Source: Rodentolepis nana (Eukaryota; Platyhelminthes; Cestoda; Cyclophyllidea; Hymenolepididae). From it: 17,081 nt of DNA. Location of the stretch: positions 1 through 17,081 of the forward strand of contig UZAE01014050.1 of the NCBI GenBank assembly GCA_900617975.1, in the 5' to 3' direction. Position 1 is the first letter of the stretch; every line of letters begins with the position of its first letter. The notes beneath the pieces were generated by a model. It saw nothing but the letters and a program-made list of their open reading frames with translations. It was not told the DNA's origin and did not search any database. A program made the position numbers and the translations under genes. Below are positions 1-11,100 of the stretch, piece by piece.

Positions 1-162
1 AAAAAAAGGTGAGGTGAGTACTGTGAAAGTGGTGGAATATTCCATGCAGTGGGGTCAATGTAATTAGAAGTCAGAAGTCAACTGCCGGTAAATATACTTT
101 TTTGTAGTAAGATTATACGTTGTCCAGACTGCACCACGTGGAGGTAGGTCTATCGCACACCC
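1..162 (-). mobile_element. Short interspersed retroelement, copy 1 (cut by window start)
   Basis: It matches bases ~9465-9622 and ~11168-11325 through shared blocks such as 'gaagtcagaagtca', 'ccacgtggagg' and 'tctatcgcacaccc'. It ends at the same 'cgcacaccc' boundary as the other two copies, which is the 5' end of the element on the - strand. The 3' part with its tail lies outside the window, so the target duplication cannot be seen. It has more substitutions than the other two copies. Confidence 0.75.
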
Positions 163-1869
163 TACTTGCAGATATAAAGGACATCTAATCAGAAGGGGTG
201 TTGAATCCACGATGACAAGATGAGTCACCGCAAGATAGAGTTTAGTGAATATTAATAATCAATATACCAGTGTACTTTAGACGCTGTGTTGTAGGGGGGG
301 ACCTTTAACTGCAATTACTTGAAATCAATAATTTTGCAGAATAGAGAAGACATTCATTGGAAGCATGGAAATTATGCGTCCTGGGAATTATCTATCGACC
401 AATAAGAACGTCTTATCCTGGCGACCACTGGGTCCAAGGCAAACGGATGATTTTTTCTCTCCGGACAGTGAGGAAATAACTCCCTTCTGCAATGGTGAAT
501 CATTCGACATTTACTGTGGGACTAGAAACGCATGTGCGACAGAATCTTGGCCAAACTGACCTAAATTTGACCCTTCGGCAGGTGCACCATTTATAGTTTA
601 TTAAGCACCTTACTAAAATGGCGAACATGTCAAAAGTTGGTTTGTGGAGGTGGGGGAGGAGGTGGGGGGGGGGGGGGGGGGGGGGNGGGGGGGGGGGGGG
701 GGGGGGGGGGGGAGAGGACGAAAAATTATAATTTAAATAGAAAAGGACGTCAAGGTTAAAAAGGCTGATAAATGGATTTTTTTCATTTGGAATTTCCGAT
801 CACTCCTCAGTTGACCCTTTCTTCGTTTGACTATCGTAAGACCTGCGCACAAAAATCAGGTAAATCGTCTTAGATTTTTCAAAGAACCACTTGCTCAGTC
901 ATAACTTCTAAAAAAATAAAACTAAATTCAGGTTTATTGTTACAATAATTTTTACATCTCTACAGGTTTCTAAATCGTTATATCTTACTTTTAACACCAA
1001 TCACGTCTTAAGATATGCCATAACCCCTTAAGCAATGATTTTTATATATCTATCGCCTATCTCATATCGTTGTATCTGCATTCCTTTAAACGTGGAACAG
1101 CGATAGGCGAAACAATTTTCGGCCTCTGCCTGATAAGAAGATGTAGCTATGGCGATGTGGGCGTATGGGGTAACGGGGTCGCCCGCTGGTTTGGGGATGA
1201 CTCATTGACACTTCCGGTTGCTACTATCCCCAATTCCCACCACCCCCCTTCGCAGTCTGAAACGAGAATACGCAACACCCCCTCCCTTAATTCCAAATTT
1301 TATTCAAACTGGAATTATCAAAAGTATAGCCCCCGTGTTTGAGGCCAAAAGCACCAAATTTTTTGTCGAAATGGACCTATCAAAATAAAAGAGATAATTG
1401 AAAATAGCCAATAATCTTTCTACCCCTTTAACCAATGAGAATTAAATATTCTTCGCATTAGTTTACTGAATCAATAATAATGTCTTTCTTGATGAGAAGA
1501 AACTAAAGTCAAAATCAACTTTTGAGGTGGTGAAATTATAATTGCATTTTGAAAAGAGTTTTATTAGCATCAAGAGAGATGTCGTTTTATGAAAATTTAA
1601 AGCGACTTTAACCAGCCAGTCAATTAAGCAAAATGAAAAATGCAAAATTTATAAATCGAGTCCATTACCAAGACTTGACCAGTAGCTAATTAAAAGTTTG
1701 GAGAGAAATGAATATGAAATTGAGACTAAAAAAATACAGAATGGCCAATTATACTATTAGAAGAAACGCATTTTCCCATTTGATTGGCTCCTCTAATTTA
1801 TCACGCGTTAGTTGGTGATTGAAAATAACATCATGTCATTCCAACTTCTTTGCCTTTTTTCATGTCTAG
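163..1869 (+). other. Intronic sequence upstream of the first visible exon
   Basis: No filamin repeat motif was found in any frame on the + strand here, so this is read as the intron 5' of the exon at 1870. It contains a 49-nt G run (664-712) and a locally GC-richer stretch at about 1085-1290 with no recognisable coding. Short ORFs at 365-559 and 1070-1342 show no known domain. Confidence 0.7.
664..712 (+). repeat. Poly-G run with one ambiguous base
   Basis: A 49-nt run of G broken only by an N at 686, preceded by G/A-rich sequence (gtggaggtgggggaggaggt). The N shows that the assembly itself is uncertain here, so the true length may differ. Confidence 0.95.
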
Positions 1870-2127
1870 GTGAAGTGCTATGGCCCGGGACTCTCACCAG
1901 GAGTTGTGGCTGGAATTCCAACGGAATTCACCATTGATGCTCGCGAGGCTGGTGGCTTGGCGCCATTCGGTTGTGAGCTGAGAGACGACACTGGCGAACC
2001 GGTGCCTGTTCGAGTCCGAGATAATGGAGACCTCACTGCAACTGTCACGTACACTGCAAAGAAACCCAAAAAGCACACCGTCATCCCAACCTACAACGGA
2101 GTCGCTGTTCCTCGTGCACCATTCAGA
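1870..2127 (+). CDS. FLN: Filamin exon: Ig repeat equivalent to human Ig5
   Basis: Residues 1-86 of the windowed protein. The exon opens in phase 0 with [11 protein letters not shown], the first strand of a filamin repeat, and runs through '[10 protein letters not shown]', a CD region with '[13 protein letters not shown]' and ends at 'VPRAPFR', the usual SPF position. 'KKPKKHT' resembles human Ig5 'RKPVKHT'. The acceptor is catgtctag at 1861-1869. The donor is aga|gtaaaa, a weak one, chosen because it joins PFR to VDV of the next exon in phase 0. Reading past the donor reaches a stop within a few codons. The upstream partner exon is not in the window. Confidence 0.93.
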
Positions 2128-5100
2128 GTAAAAAATTGCTTCTTTTTTTGATATCAAAAATAATCACGTTTACTATCTATACAATGGTGAATATTTGTTC
2201 AAAAGAGTGATGAAATTAATAAATTTTTTTGGTTAGAGAAGGGCTAAGCTAAGTTATTTGCATACGAAGGAAAGTTGAAGTTGAATTCCACATCGAATCA
2301 ATGCCATGCATCTGTTTTGATTTTTTACCTTAGCTCTGACTAATCGCCAAGATTTCATGGTTAGAATACACCACGTAATGGTTTTTTTAAAGAAGCAAGT
2401 CGACATGGTGACCCCTATTGGTATGGGTATCACCCATCCCAGGACAACACGTGCTCTCTGTGGCCCTTGATTATGGAACTTTATTGATTAGCATCAAGCC
2501 TAACCAATTATCGCGATGATAAATCATAATTCAGCTGTCTTCTCCATATTCGCGCTGTTATTTTAAATGCAATCGAATACATGTATCGATTTTTTGTTTA
2601 TTTTTCGCTTCCTGCTTTCCAGAAAGCCTATGGGCACACATGCGTACTTTATGGCTTCTTACGGAATTGATTTCGCATCTTCGATTAATAACCCGATCGG
2701 ATGTCGTATTTCCCACCCCCCCTTATGTATTTAGTTGCTTTGGTGTGGTAAAAAGGGCCAATTTCACTCTATTTGGGATTTTTAGGTCTATTTGAGTAAT
2801 GCTTAGAAAAACTTTTAAGATAATAAAATAATAGTTATACACGATAAAGCTTTTAATTCCAGGATTCTTAAATATTTGCTTATGTTTTCAAGGTTGATGT
2901 TGCTGAACCTTGCAACCCAGGAAATGTCCGAGTCTATGGTCCGGGTGTTGAATCCATCACTCGAAATGAGCCTACCCAGTTCACTGTGGACTGTCGTCAA
3001 GCCGGACCGGGAAATGTTGGAATCAGTGTTCGAGATGAGGCTGGAAGAGATGTTCCAATGGATACCAAGGACATGCGTGATGGCACCTTCAACGTATCCT
3101 ACACACCAACCACCGCCGGTCCGACGTACACTGTCCAAGTCTTCTTTGAGAATACCGAGGTTCCAAGAAGTCCCTTCAAGGTTCCTGTCAAACCCAACGT
3201 TGACATGAGTCGAGTTCGTGTCGACGGGTTAATGTCAAGTAAGTAATTAACAATTCAAAATTTTACGCAAGTATTGCAACGTTGGAAAATTTAAATATCA
3301 AATAACATTAATTAAGCAATAGTTCCCAATTAAGTCTAATCTAGTATACATTTTATTACATAGAAAGTCTCCCGATTTTCTGATCAAACAGCTCTAAAAC
3401 GGCTTTTGCCTATTTCTTCATTTTAAGCATTAGATTAAAGTCAGTTTACGGACAAGTGGCTTTTCTAAAGCTGTAAAGTACCTATCTATTACGTGATTTA
3501 GAAAAATCTTCGTTCGATTACTCTTGGTTTCCATGACGAGAGTCAAGTAGCGACTTTCAAGTTCTATTTTCCAGGTAGTGACATTTTATATGCATCTCTT
3601 TGTGCTTCACTTTTGCTATTACAGATTACTGCCAATAACTTGAAACATAGGTTTGGAATTAAAAACATGTAAGATATCATTTCCTCTATCCAAATAGATT
3701 TCATCAAATCATATTCCTCCGCCTATTGGAGTGTTTGTGATGAACAATAAAGGCGTTGCCCAAATTCTTGAGATTAATTAATAATTGAGGAGCAATTTTA
3801 ACGCCTCCATTGGACCAAATACTTATTTCAAATGGCAGGATTTATGATATTTACCATTACCCCTTAAACTGTGACTTCAGCTTTCCCCATGGGTGGGGGT
3901 ACATATATAGCAGTTAATTAATAGCAATTCATTAGCTGTCTTCTTGCTTCCCAGTATCTCTGACTTTCCGTCGTTGTCTTTAGAGCTGGTCACCGAATCA
4001 GGTGGGTCTTCTCCATTTCCTCCTGTAGGTCACATAGGGGGTATGTGGGTTGAGTGTATACTCCCAATCTGTGAAGGTGTTTTGCCAAGCAATCGTGTCC
4101 GGTACGTAGTCTAAGCTCAGCAACGGCTTCGATTCTTGGCCAGTTGGCAATGTCGGAGAGTGACACTATCCACTGTTTCTCCTTTGTTCCAGCTTTGAGT
4201 TCGTTGGACCTTGAGGTCTGGAATGCGTGAGGACCACCACATGCAATGCTCCAAAGGCGGGGTATAATGAACTTAAGTAGGATACTACTTAACGAAATTT
4301 AGTAGTTGGAAAGAGAGAAAGTCAGAAGCATCTGGCTGCATGGGCAAATTGGAAGGGGTCGAAGAGAAGAGAAATAGCTATATTGTCATTTGAGTCTCCT
4401 CAAAAGTTTTGACAAGCTAGTTAAGAAATCCTGGAGACACTCCTTTGTGAAAATTTAAGGGGAAAGTAATTTTTAGATTAAGTCGTTTAAATGAATGCTA
4501 CCTGCTTGTAGCAATTCCTGTTGGAAAACCGACAACGTTTGATGTTAAAACAGCTGGAGCAGGCCCGCCAAGTGCGCCAAAACCACGTCCAAATGTCATT
4601 GTGAAAGCACCTAATGGAATGCGAGTTCCAAGCCAGCTTGTAGAGACCCCTGAGGGTTACTCGGCAACCTTCACACCCACTCAACCTGGTCCGCATCAAG
4701 TTGCAGTCGATGTTGCGGGTGCACCAGTCAAAGGGTCACCTTTCCCTTGCACCGCAATTCCAGTTCAAGAGAGCTCACTTGCGAGCACTAAAGCTCCTCC
4801 AGCTTTCGCTTCTCAACAAGACCCCTCAGGACTTGTTCATGCCTATGGAGATGGTCTGCGCAAAGCCACTGCCAACGTACCTGCTCATTTTACAATTGAT
4901 AGTAGAGAGGCTCCCCCAGCACCACTTTCAGTGACTATTGAAGGTCCAGCTGAGGCTCAAATCAATTATACAGATAATGGTGATGGCACTTGTGGAGTGG
5001 ACTACCTTCCAGTTGAGCCTGGAGCCTACACTGTGAATGTGTTGTATAAGGATAGGCACATTCCTGGAAGTCCCTTCCCAGTTCAAGTTACACCATCTGG

Positions 5101-8100
5101 AAGGGACTTTGTGGATGTCTCCAAAGTTCGAGCCTATGGACCTGGACTTCAACCAACGGGTATAGTCAGCTCTTAGTGTGAACCACTCCAGCATGATATA
5201 GCATGGGGTCACCTTACAGCTGCATGGGGTCAAATAAACAGCATGATCATGCCATTAATTGCATTGAATTCTTCCTAATCCATCGATGGTTGCGTTTCCA
5301 TTTTAGGTGTGTTCAAGGAATCCTTCGCCAAATTCACTGTTGACGCCAAACTTATTGATCCTTCTGGAAGGGGTGTAGTGAAAGCAATTGTTGTTGATCC
5401 AATGAAACAGAGAACCGCTTGCATCGTTCAAAACCAGAATGATGGCACTTACAAATGCAGCTATTCGCCACTCGTTGATGGTATGATTTTTCATTTTGGT
5501 AAATAAACAAATCAAAGTAGGTAAATTTGTCCAAATTCCGTATTTACCTTTGAAGGGTTACACCAAGTTGAGGTATTTTACGATGGAATGCCAGTTCCTG
5601 GAAGTCCATTCAAAGTTCACGTGACTCCTGGATGTGACCCAACTCGTGTCCGCGCCTATGGACCAGGTTTGGAAGGTGGCTATACTCACGAACCTCAACA
5701 CTTCACTATTGATCTGGACGGTGCGGGCCAGGGTGGTCTTGGATTGGCCTTGGAAGGTCCAGCCGACGCCCAAATCAATTGTGTGGACAATAAAGATGGT
5801 ACTTGCTCTGTGGAGTATCTTCCAACCAAGGCTGGCAACTATGACATGTTTATCAAACTCAATGACATGGATATCCCTGGAAGTCCATTCAATATCCCCA
5901 TTCGTGATAGAATCGACCCCAACAAAGTTCGTTGCTATGGGCCTGGTTTGGAACCTAATGGAGCACGTGCTGGAATTCCAGCTACATTCACTGTCGACGC
6001 AAGTCAGGCTGGCGAAGCTCCTGTTGTTGTAAGATGAGCCTTTAGATACCTGAATCTATTCAATCGATCTAAAATACGAGATCAATCAAGAGAGATTTAA
6101 CAGCAGGAGGTAGATATTGAGAGGACTGTCAAAGCTTAAGGTAGTAGAAGCTGGTTGAAGAATCGAACCATAAACGTCGAATGATGCATTTGTCCAGTCC
6201 CCTTCACTTTGCAATTTTTTTTCAACTTTTCCGACTTCTTCTGCTCTTTTCACTAATTTCAATCGAGTTATGCCCCTCCCCTGGAATGAGTATTTGCGCT
6301 TTAACAAGAGGGAACTAACATTACTGGTTGTCCATGGTAGATTGATCAAATCGGTTAAGTTGCCATAGTTACGCCCTTGTGCAGGTTTACTTTTTAGGCT
6401 CATCATGGTATTGGATTATCACATAAACGACGTTTTAGAATTAGAAAACTAGTGAGGTTTCCCATGGCAGCTCATAGGTGAGGTCTTATTCGTACAAAAT
6501 TAGCGCCGGATTTCCCAGAGAAATCCATTGGGCTAGATCTTGATTCTATGGGAGAGTAATCCTAAGATCAGTCGTCTTGTGGTATTCTGGAGAGCTTTAA
6601 GCCTATCCAGAAGTTTTGATTAAAAAAGATAAATAACCAGAATAATATTTGTAAAGATTGTTGATAAAAATGGTTTTTTCTTTCCCCTCAGGTCACTCAT
6701 ACGGACAGAACTGGTCGTAAGGTTCCAGACTCAGTTGTCCCACGTCCAGGTCAACCCGGAGTATACGATGTGACCTACCTTCCAGAGAATGATGGTCCTT
6801 GCACAATTGAAGTCAAGTTTGACAACTGTCAGGTGCCACGCTCTCCCTTCATGCAGAATGTTCTGCCCGCCTGTGAGCCCCATAAAGTCCGCGTCACAGG
6901 AGAGGGTGTCCATCCAAGTCGACCCGAAGGTCTTCCCGCCGGTCAGATGACGACCTTCCAAGTGGATACACGTGAAGCTGGATCAGGAGATCTTGAACTC
7001 ACCGTAACTGTAAGTCCCCTTTCAACCCCTGCCCTTTACTCAATCTTTAATGCTCTTGCATTCTATAATATATTTGAGTTTTTCTTTAAATTAACTACTC
7101 TTTAGTCGCCGACATCGTCAGCAGCTCCTTCGACAACACGTAGGAAATCTTCATCAAGTAAAATTCGTCGAAAAAGTGTTCAACAGACCTCACAACCACC
7201 ATCACAGCAGAACTTAAAGAAAAACTAGTTCTTATATATATATGCTCCATTATATACTCACACATTCCATCTTACCTAAAACTCTTGATTTGTTTAAATG
7301 TTCAATCAAGGAATTTTCGAAACTGACACTCCGATTCTTTGAAAAAATTTGGTTTCGGGGTATAGGAAACACTTATTGATTTCACGCACTCTATGTCGTC
7401 CAACTAATTGTTGTGTTGCTTATTTGTGTCCTGACCAAAAATACCCCGGTTCAATTTTTTGACTGATTTTAGGAATCGGTAGGCGATTGTGAGTTTAGTT
7501 GTCAATCCAGCGTTTCCTTTCACAAGTTCGTTGTTGAAGACTTGTGCCCCCAATTCAAAACTTGCTATTTGAAGGTTTTCTTTGAACTTTTTAGGATTCT
7601 GAACAGCGTCCACTTCAATTGGAAGTTGCTGATCATGGCGACGGCGTTTACACTTGTCAGTACATTCCCGAAGAAGCCTGTTTGCATTATGTGGACGTCA
7701 AATTCGGTGGTCGGGAGATTCCGGAGAGTCCATTCTGTGTCAAGGTTCACCCAACAGGTCGGCCCGATCTCTGCCGTATCGAAGGTATGTAAGGCAAATA
7801 TGGTGCAAACAGTTGATAAATTTAAATCAAATTTTCACCAATCATCGGCTATGTGGTGTGCACGATCTCCTTTCAATTAGATTGTATTCAAGGATATAGG
7901 AAGTAGAAACGTGTTTAATAGTCATCCCAATGCCATTTATGCCATTTATCGATCTTCAGGAGGAAATGATCCACGAATCCCAATCTTCCAGCCTTGTGCT
8001 ATTACCGTTAATCCACTTGAAGCTGGTCCAGCTAAGGTCATGGGTCGTGTGATTGCTCCAACAGGTCAGCCAGCTGAAGTTCAAACTGTGAACCTCCCAA

Positions 8101-11100
8101 ATGGCAAAGTTAATGTCTGCTACACTCCGCAGATGATTGGAGACCATATGGTTGAAATATTCTGTGGTGGCCAAGTTATAACTGGTGGTCGATTCAACCA
8201 GAAGGTGGGTCAACTTTAAATGGAAATGGATAACTTGTGTTGATGAATTTTTAACCGGTCTATTTGCTGGTTTTTTAGGCGGTAAATATGGAGGAATTAA
8301 TTCAACCTGTTTCAGATGAGCGCGTTGAACGTGTTCCTATTCAAACAATGCATTCAACCACTTTGACACAGTTCCACGAGTCAACAAAGACAACTGGCTA
8401 CTATCCCATTGACTTCAAACTCCCAGTTGGATCCAAGTTTGGCAATCTGGAAGGTTATGTTCGAACGCCAGGAGGAAGAACAATTCGCCCAACTTTGCTA
8501 GACAATGGCGATGGAACTGTCACAGCACAATTCCAACCAACAGAAGCTGGTCTTCATGAACTTGAGATCACTTTCAACGGCACACCAATTGAAGGCAGTC
8601 CCTTCCGCTTTTATGTCGAACCGGTTGGTTCTGGCCGAGTCACTGCATATGGGCCTGGTCTAAGCCATGGACGTGTTGGTGAACCGGCTGAATTCACCCT
8701 GGTAACAAGAGAAGCAGGAGCAGGTGTGTGGATATTCATTTGTTACTTACAAAAAATAAGTAGAAATAATTTTTAATGCTCGAACAACAACCTATTAGGT
8801 GGACTCTCGATTGCTGTGGAGGGACCTTCCAAAGCTGACATCGTTTGTCGTGACAACAAGAATGGAACTTGCTCAGCAAGTTACTTGCCTCTGGCTCCTG
8901 GAGAATATACCATCACCATCAAATTCATGGATCAACACATTCAAGGCTCACCATTCACTGCCACTGTTATGGGTGAGTTTTTATTGAGAAAAAATTCCTG
9001 CAAATATAGGTATTTAGATTGTCAATTTCTTGATAGGGAGAGGTAAATATTTGCGTAACAATGCAGTGGAGAATGAAATAATTTAATGCTTTTTGCAATA
9101 ACAATCTCTACAGTAACGGAAAAACCTGCCCTTCACCGGCCTCGAATTTACTACTTAATGTGAAATTGTTGAGGCATAAAATTGGAAAAGGAACATCCTA
9201 CTTGTTGTGTGAAAAGTTTTCCTCTTGAATCTCTGGAATACTGGGAAAGGGGAAATTAGGGAAATCATCAACCTTTGCTACTATTTTCATGCAAATCATA
9301 TTTATTTCAAATGGCAGGCGTTTTGATAGCTATCACTAGCCATTTAACTGACTTCGGGCTTCATAGAGGGAAGATTCATCAAAGTAGAGGAAAGTCGAGG
9401 GGTGGGGAACAGAAGAGCGATTTACAGATGTAAAAGAGGCAGACAGACACAAAGGTATAGAAAAAGGTAAGATGAGTACTGTGGAAGGGGTCGAATATGA
9501 CAAGCAGTCGGGCCATGGTAGTTTGAAGTCAGAGGTCAACTGCCGGTTAATAGACTTTTTTTGCCGTATGAGTATAAGTTGCCCAGGGTGTAACACGTGG
9601 AGGTAAGTCTATCGCACACCCCTCATGGAAATTATAATTCTATTAATTGTAGTGAGGGGAAAGATTGCAAATATTTTTACCTTAATGAGAATTAAAATAC
9701 CTTTATTTAAACAAACGCCAAATTCCATCTTACACCAGTCATTAATTCTGTTATTCTGAAGGATGAAACGCTGCTGTAAGTAACTTTGTTTTCCATTGAA
9801 ACTAAGTAAAAGCGGCTGGTGAATGCCAGATATCAGGTCATGATGGTCTTCAAACACACAATCTTTTTATGAAAGCTATTGCCATAGTTGTATTAAACTG
9901 ACTAAGAGATGAATTAAAGTGAGTAGGAACACTTAAATGCCGAATAATTTCCATGAAGGTAGTGCTCTGTGATTATATTTCCATGAAAGTAGCGCGATAT
10001 TTAGGTGATTTGGACTTACTCCAATCACTTTTCAAGGTTTTATTCACCTTAAAATCTTCCTTTTTGTCCAAAAAAGAGGATCCAATGCGAATGACACAAG
10101 TGATGGTGGGTACGACAAGTGAAGTTCCCCTTCGAATTTCCGAGGCCGATATTTACAATCTCACCGCAACTGTCACAAGCCCCTCGGGAATTGAGCAGCC
10201 CTCAATGATCAAACGCTTACCTAATGGACATTTAGGTAAGTTCTGTTGATTACTCCAAGTGGGCCAATTTACTGCCTTCTTACTCAAGCGATTCAATCGA
10301 ATGCCTTACGCACGCAAAGACGTCAGTCAAAGCGATAGTAACTTCTAGTATTTTTTGTCAACAAAAAATACTAGATTAAGAACTTTATAGACAGGATTGA
10401 ATGGACTTAACTACTCCTTTAGGGATTTTTTCTGGACAAAAAAATGCAAGAAACGGACTTACGGGTAAATTGGGGCGCTTTTTGAGCTGTTGTTAGGCAA
10501 CAATAAGAATCGAAAAAGGGACTATTTGGAGCGGAGAGAGATGAAGAGAAGGTGATCACATTTTAAAGGCTTTCCTGGGAGGGGGGAGGGGCACTTTTGT
10601 TGGAGAGAATTTGGCCTTCCTTAGCTTAATGTAACATTTATTTTTTTGCGATTAGTGTAACAAAAGCGATCTCAATTCTCTTCTAAAATCGGCCCACAAG
10701 TGAATAATAAATTGTAATAATAATAAGAAGAATTTTCGGTAAAAATTCGCTTAAAACCGTGAATTCCAATTATCGGAACAGTTAAGACACCGCTTTTTAT
10801 AACCCTTGAGCGTTGCAGAAATGTTTGATTTCCTATGATCCCTATTCGTTCATTTCTGATGGCACGAACACCGATTTCTGGTCATAAAATCGGAAAAACT
10901 CTCATACTGGATTGATATGCGATTTCGTTATGCTGTGATATAACGTAAAAGTGGAGCATATTAGCTGCCAGGTTACCTGACTATCTTTACGCTTGTCTAA
11001 TAGTTTATTTATTTCAAATGGCAGGCGTTTTGATAGATATCATTATCCATTTAGCTGACTTCGGGCTTCACAGACGGAAGGTTCATCAAAGTAGAAGAAA

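Larger units (their letters stand above)
3239..4511 (+). other. Intron inside Ig8-equivalent repeat, hosting a LINE fragment
   Basis: 1,273 nt, donor gtaagt, acceptor cttgtag, phase 1. It carries a decayed non-LTR retrotransposon 3' end on the opposite strand (3823-4283) and an 8-bp-arm hairpin (4273-4292). The rest is plain AT-rich sequence. Confidence 0.88.
8973..10076 (+). other. Intron between Ig17 and Ig18 exons, hosting a short retroelement
   Basis: 1,104 nt, donor gtgagt, acceptor tttttgtccaaaaaag. It contains the interspersed element at 9301-9622. Near 9950-9994 a short direct repeat (tccatgaaggtagtgc, then tccatgaaagtagcgc) precedes the acceptor. Confidence 0.85.

Noticed and set aside
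365..559. 64-codon + strand ORF before the first exon
   Set aside because: No filamin or other domain pattern, no convincing splice context, and no supporting neighbour. Its length is within chance for this composition.
1070..1342. 90-codon + strand ORF in a GC-richer patch
   Set aside because: No recognisable motif. The start is not a normal eukaryotic ATG context, and the patch is more likely an old unidentified repeat.
2815..3138. 107-codon minus-strand ORF over the Ig6 exon
   Set aside because: Antisense shadow of a clear filamin exon, with no independent domain.
5185..5235. Repeated gcatggggtca motif in the Ig11 intron
   Set aside because: Two short copies of 11 bases in a 147-nt intron. 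Too little to call an element or regulatory site.
6086..6406. 106-codon minus-strand ORF in the Ig13 intron
   Set aside because: No domain, no promoter or splice evidence, and no sign of repeat-family membership within the window.
9465..9480. gatgag as a hammerhead-ribozyme core in the element
   Set aside because: Present only in copy 2. The partner GAAA core and stems are not conserved in the other copies.
9520..9560. Possible pol III internal promoter in the short element
   Set aside because: The - strand cattcgacccc-like stretch (near 9490-9500) only roughly fits a B box and no A box was found at proper spacing. A tRNA-derived head cannot be claimed.
9336..9596. Minus-strand ORF whose translation resembles another at 11129-11323
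   Set aside because: The similarity is explained by both lying in copies of the same interspersed element. Copy 1 has a stop in the equivalent frame, so there is no sign of a conserved protein.
9953..10076. In-frame extension upstream of the Ig18 exon
   Set aside because: It has no Ig motif, and the Ig17 exon joins at 10077 with the right phase and homology, so this is intron.
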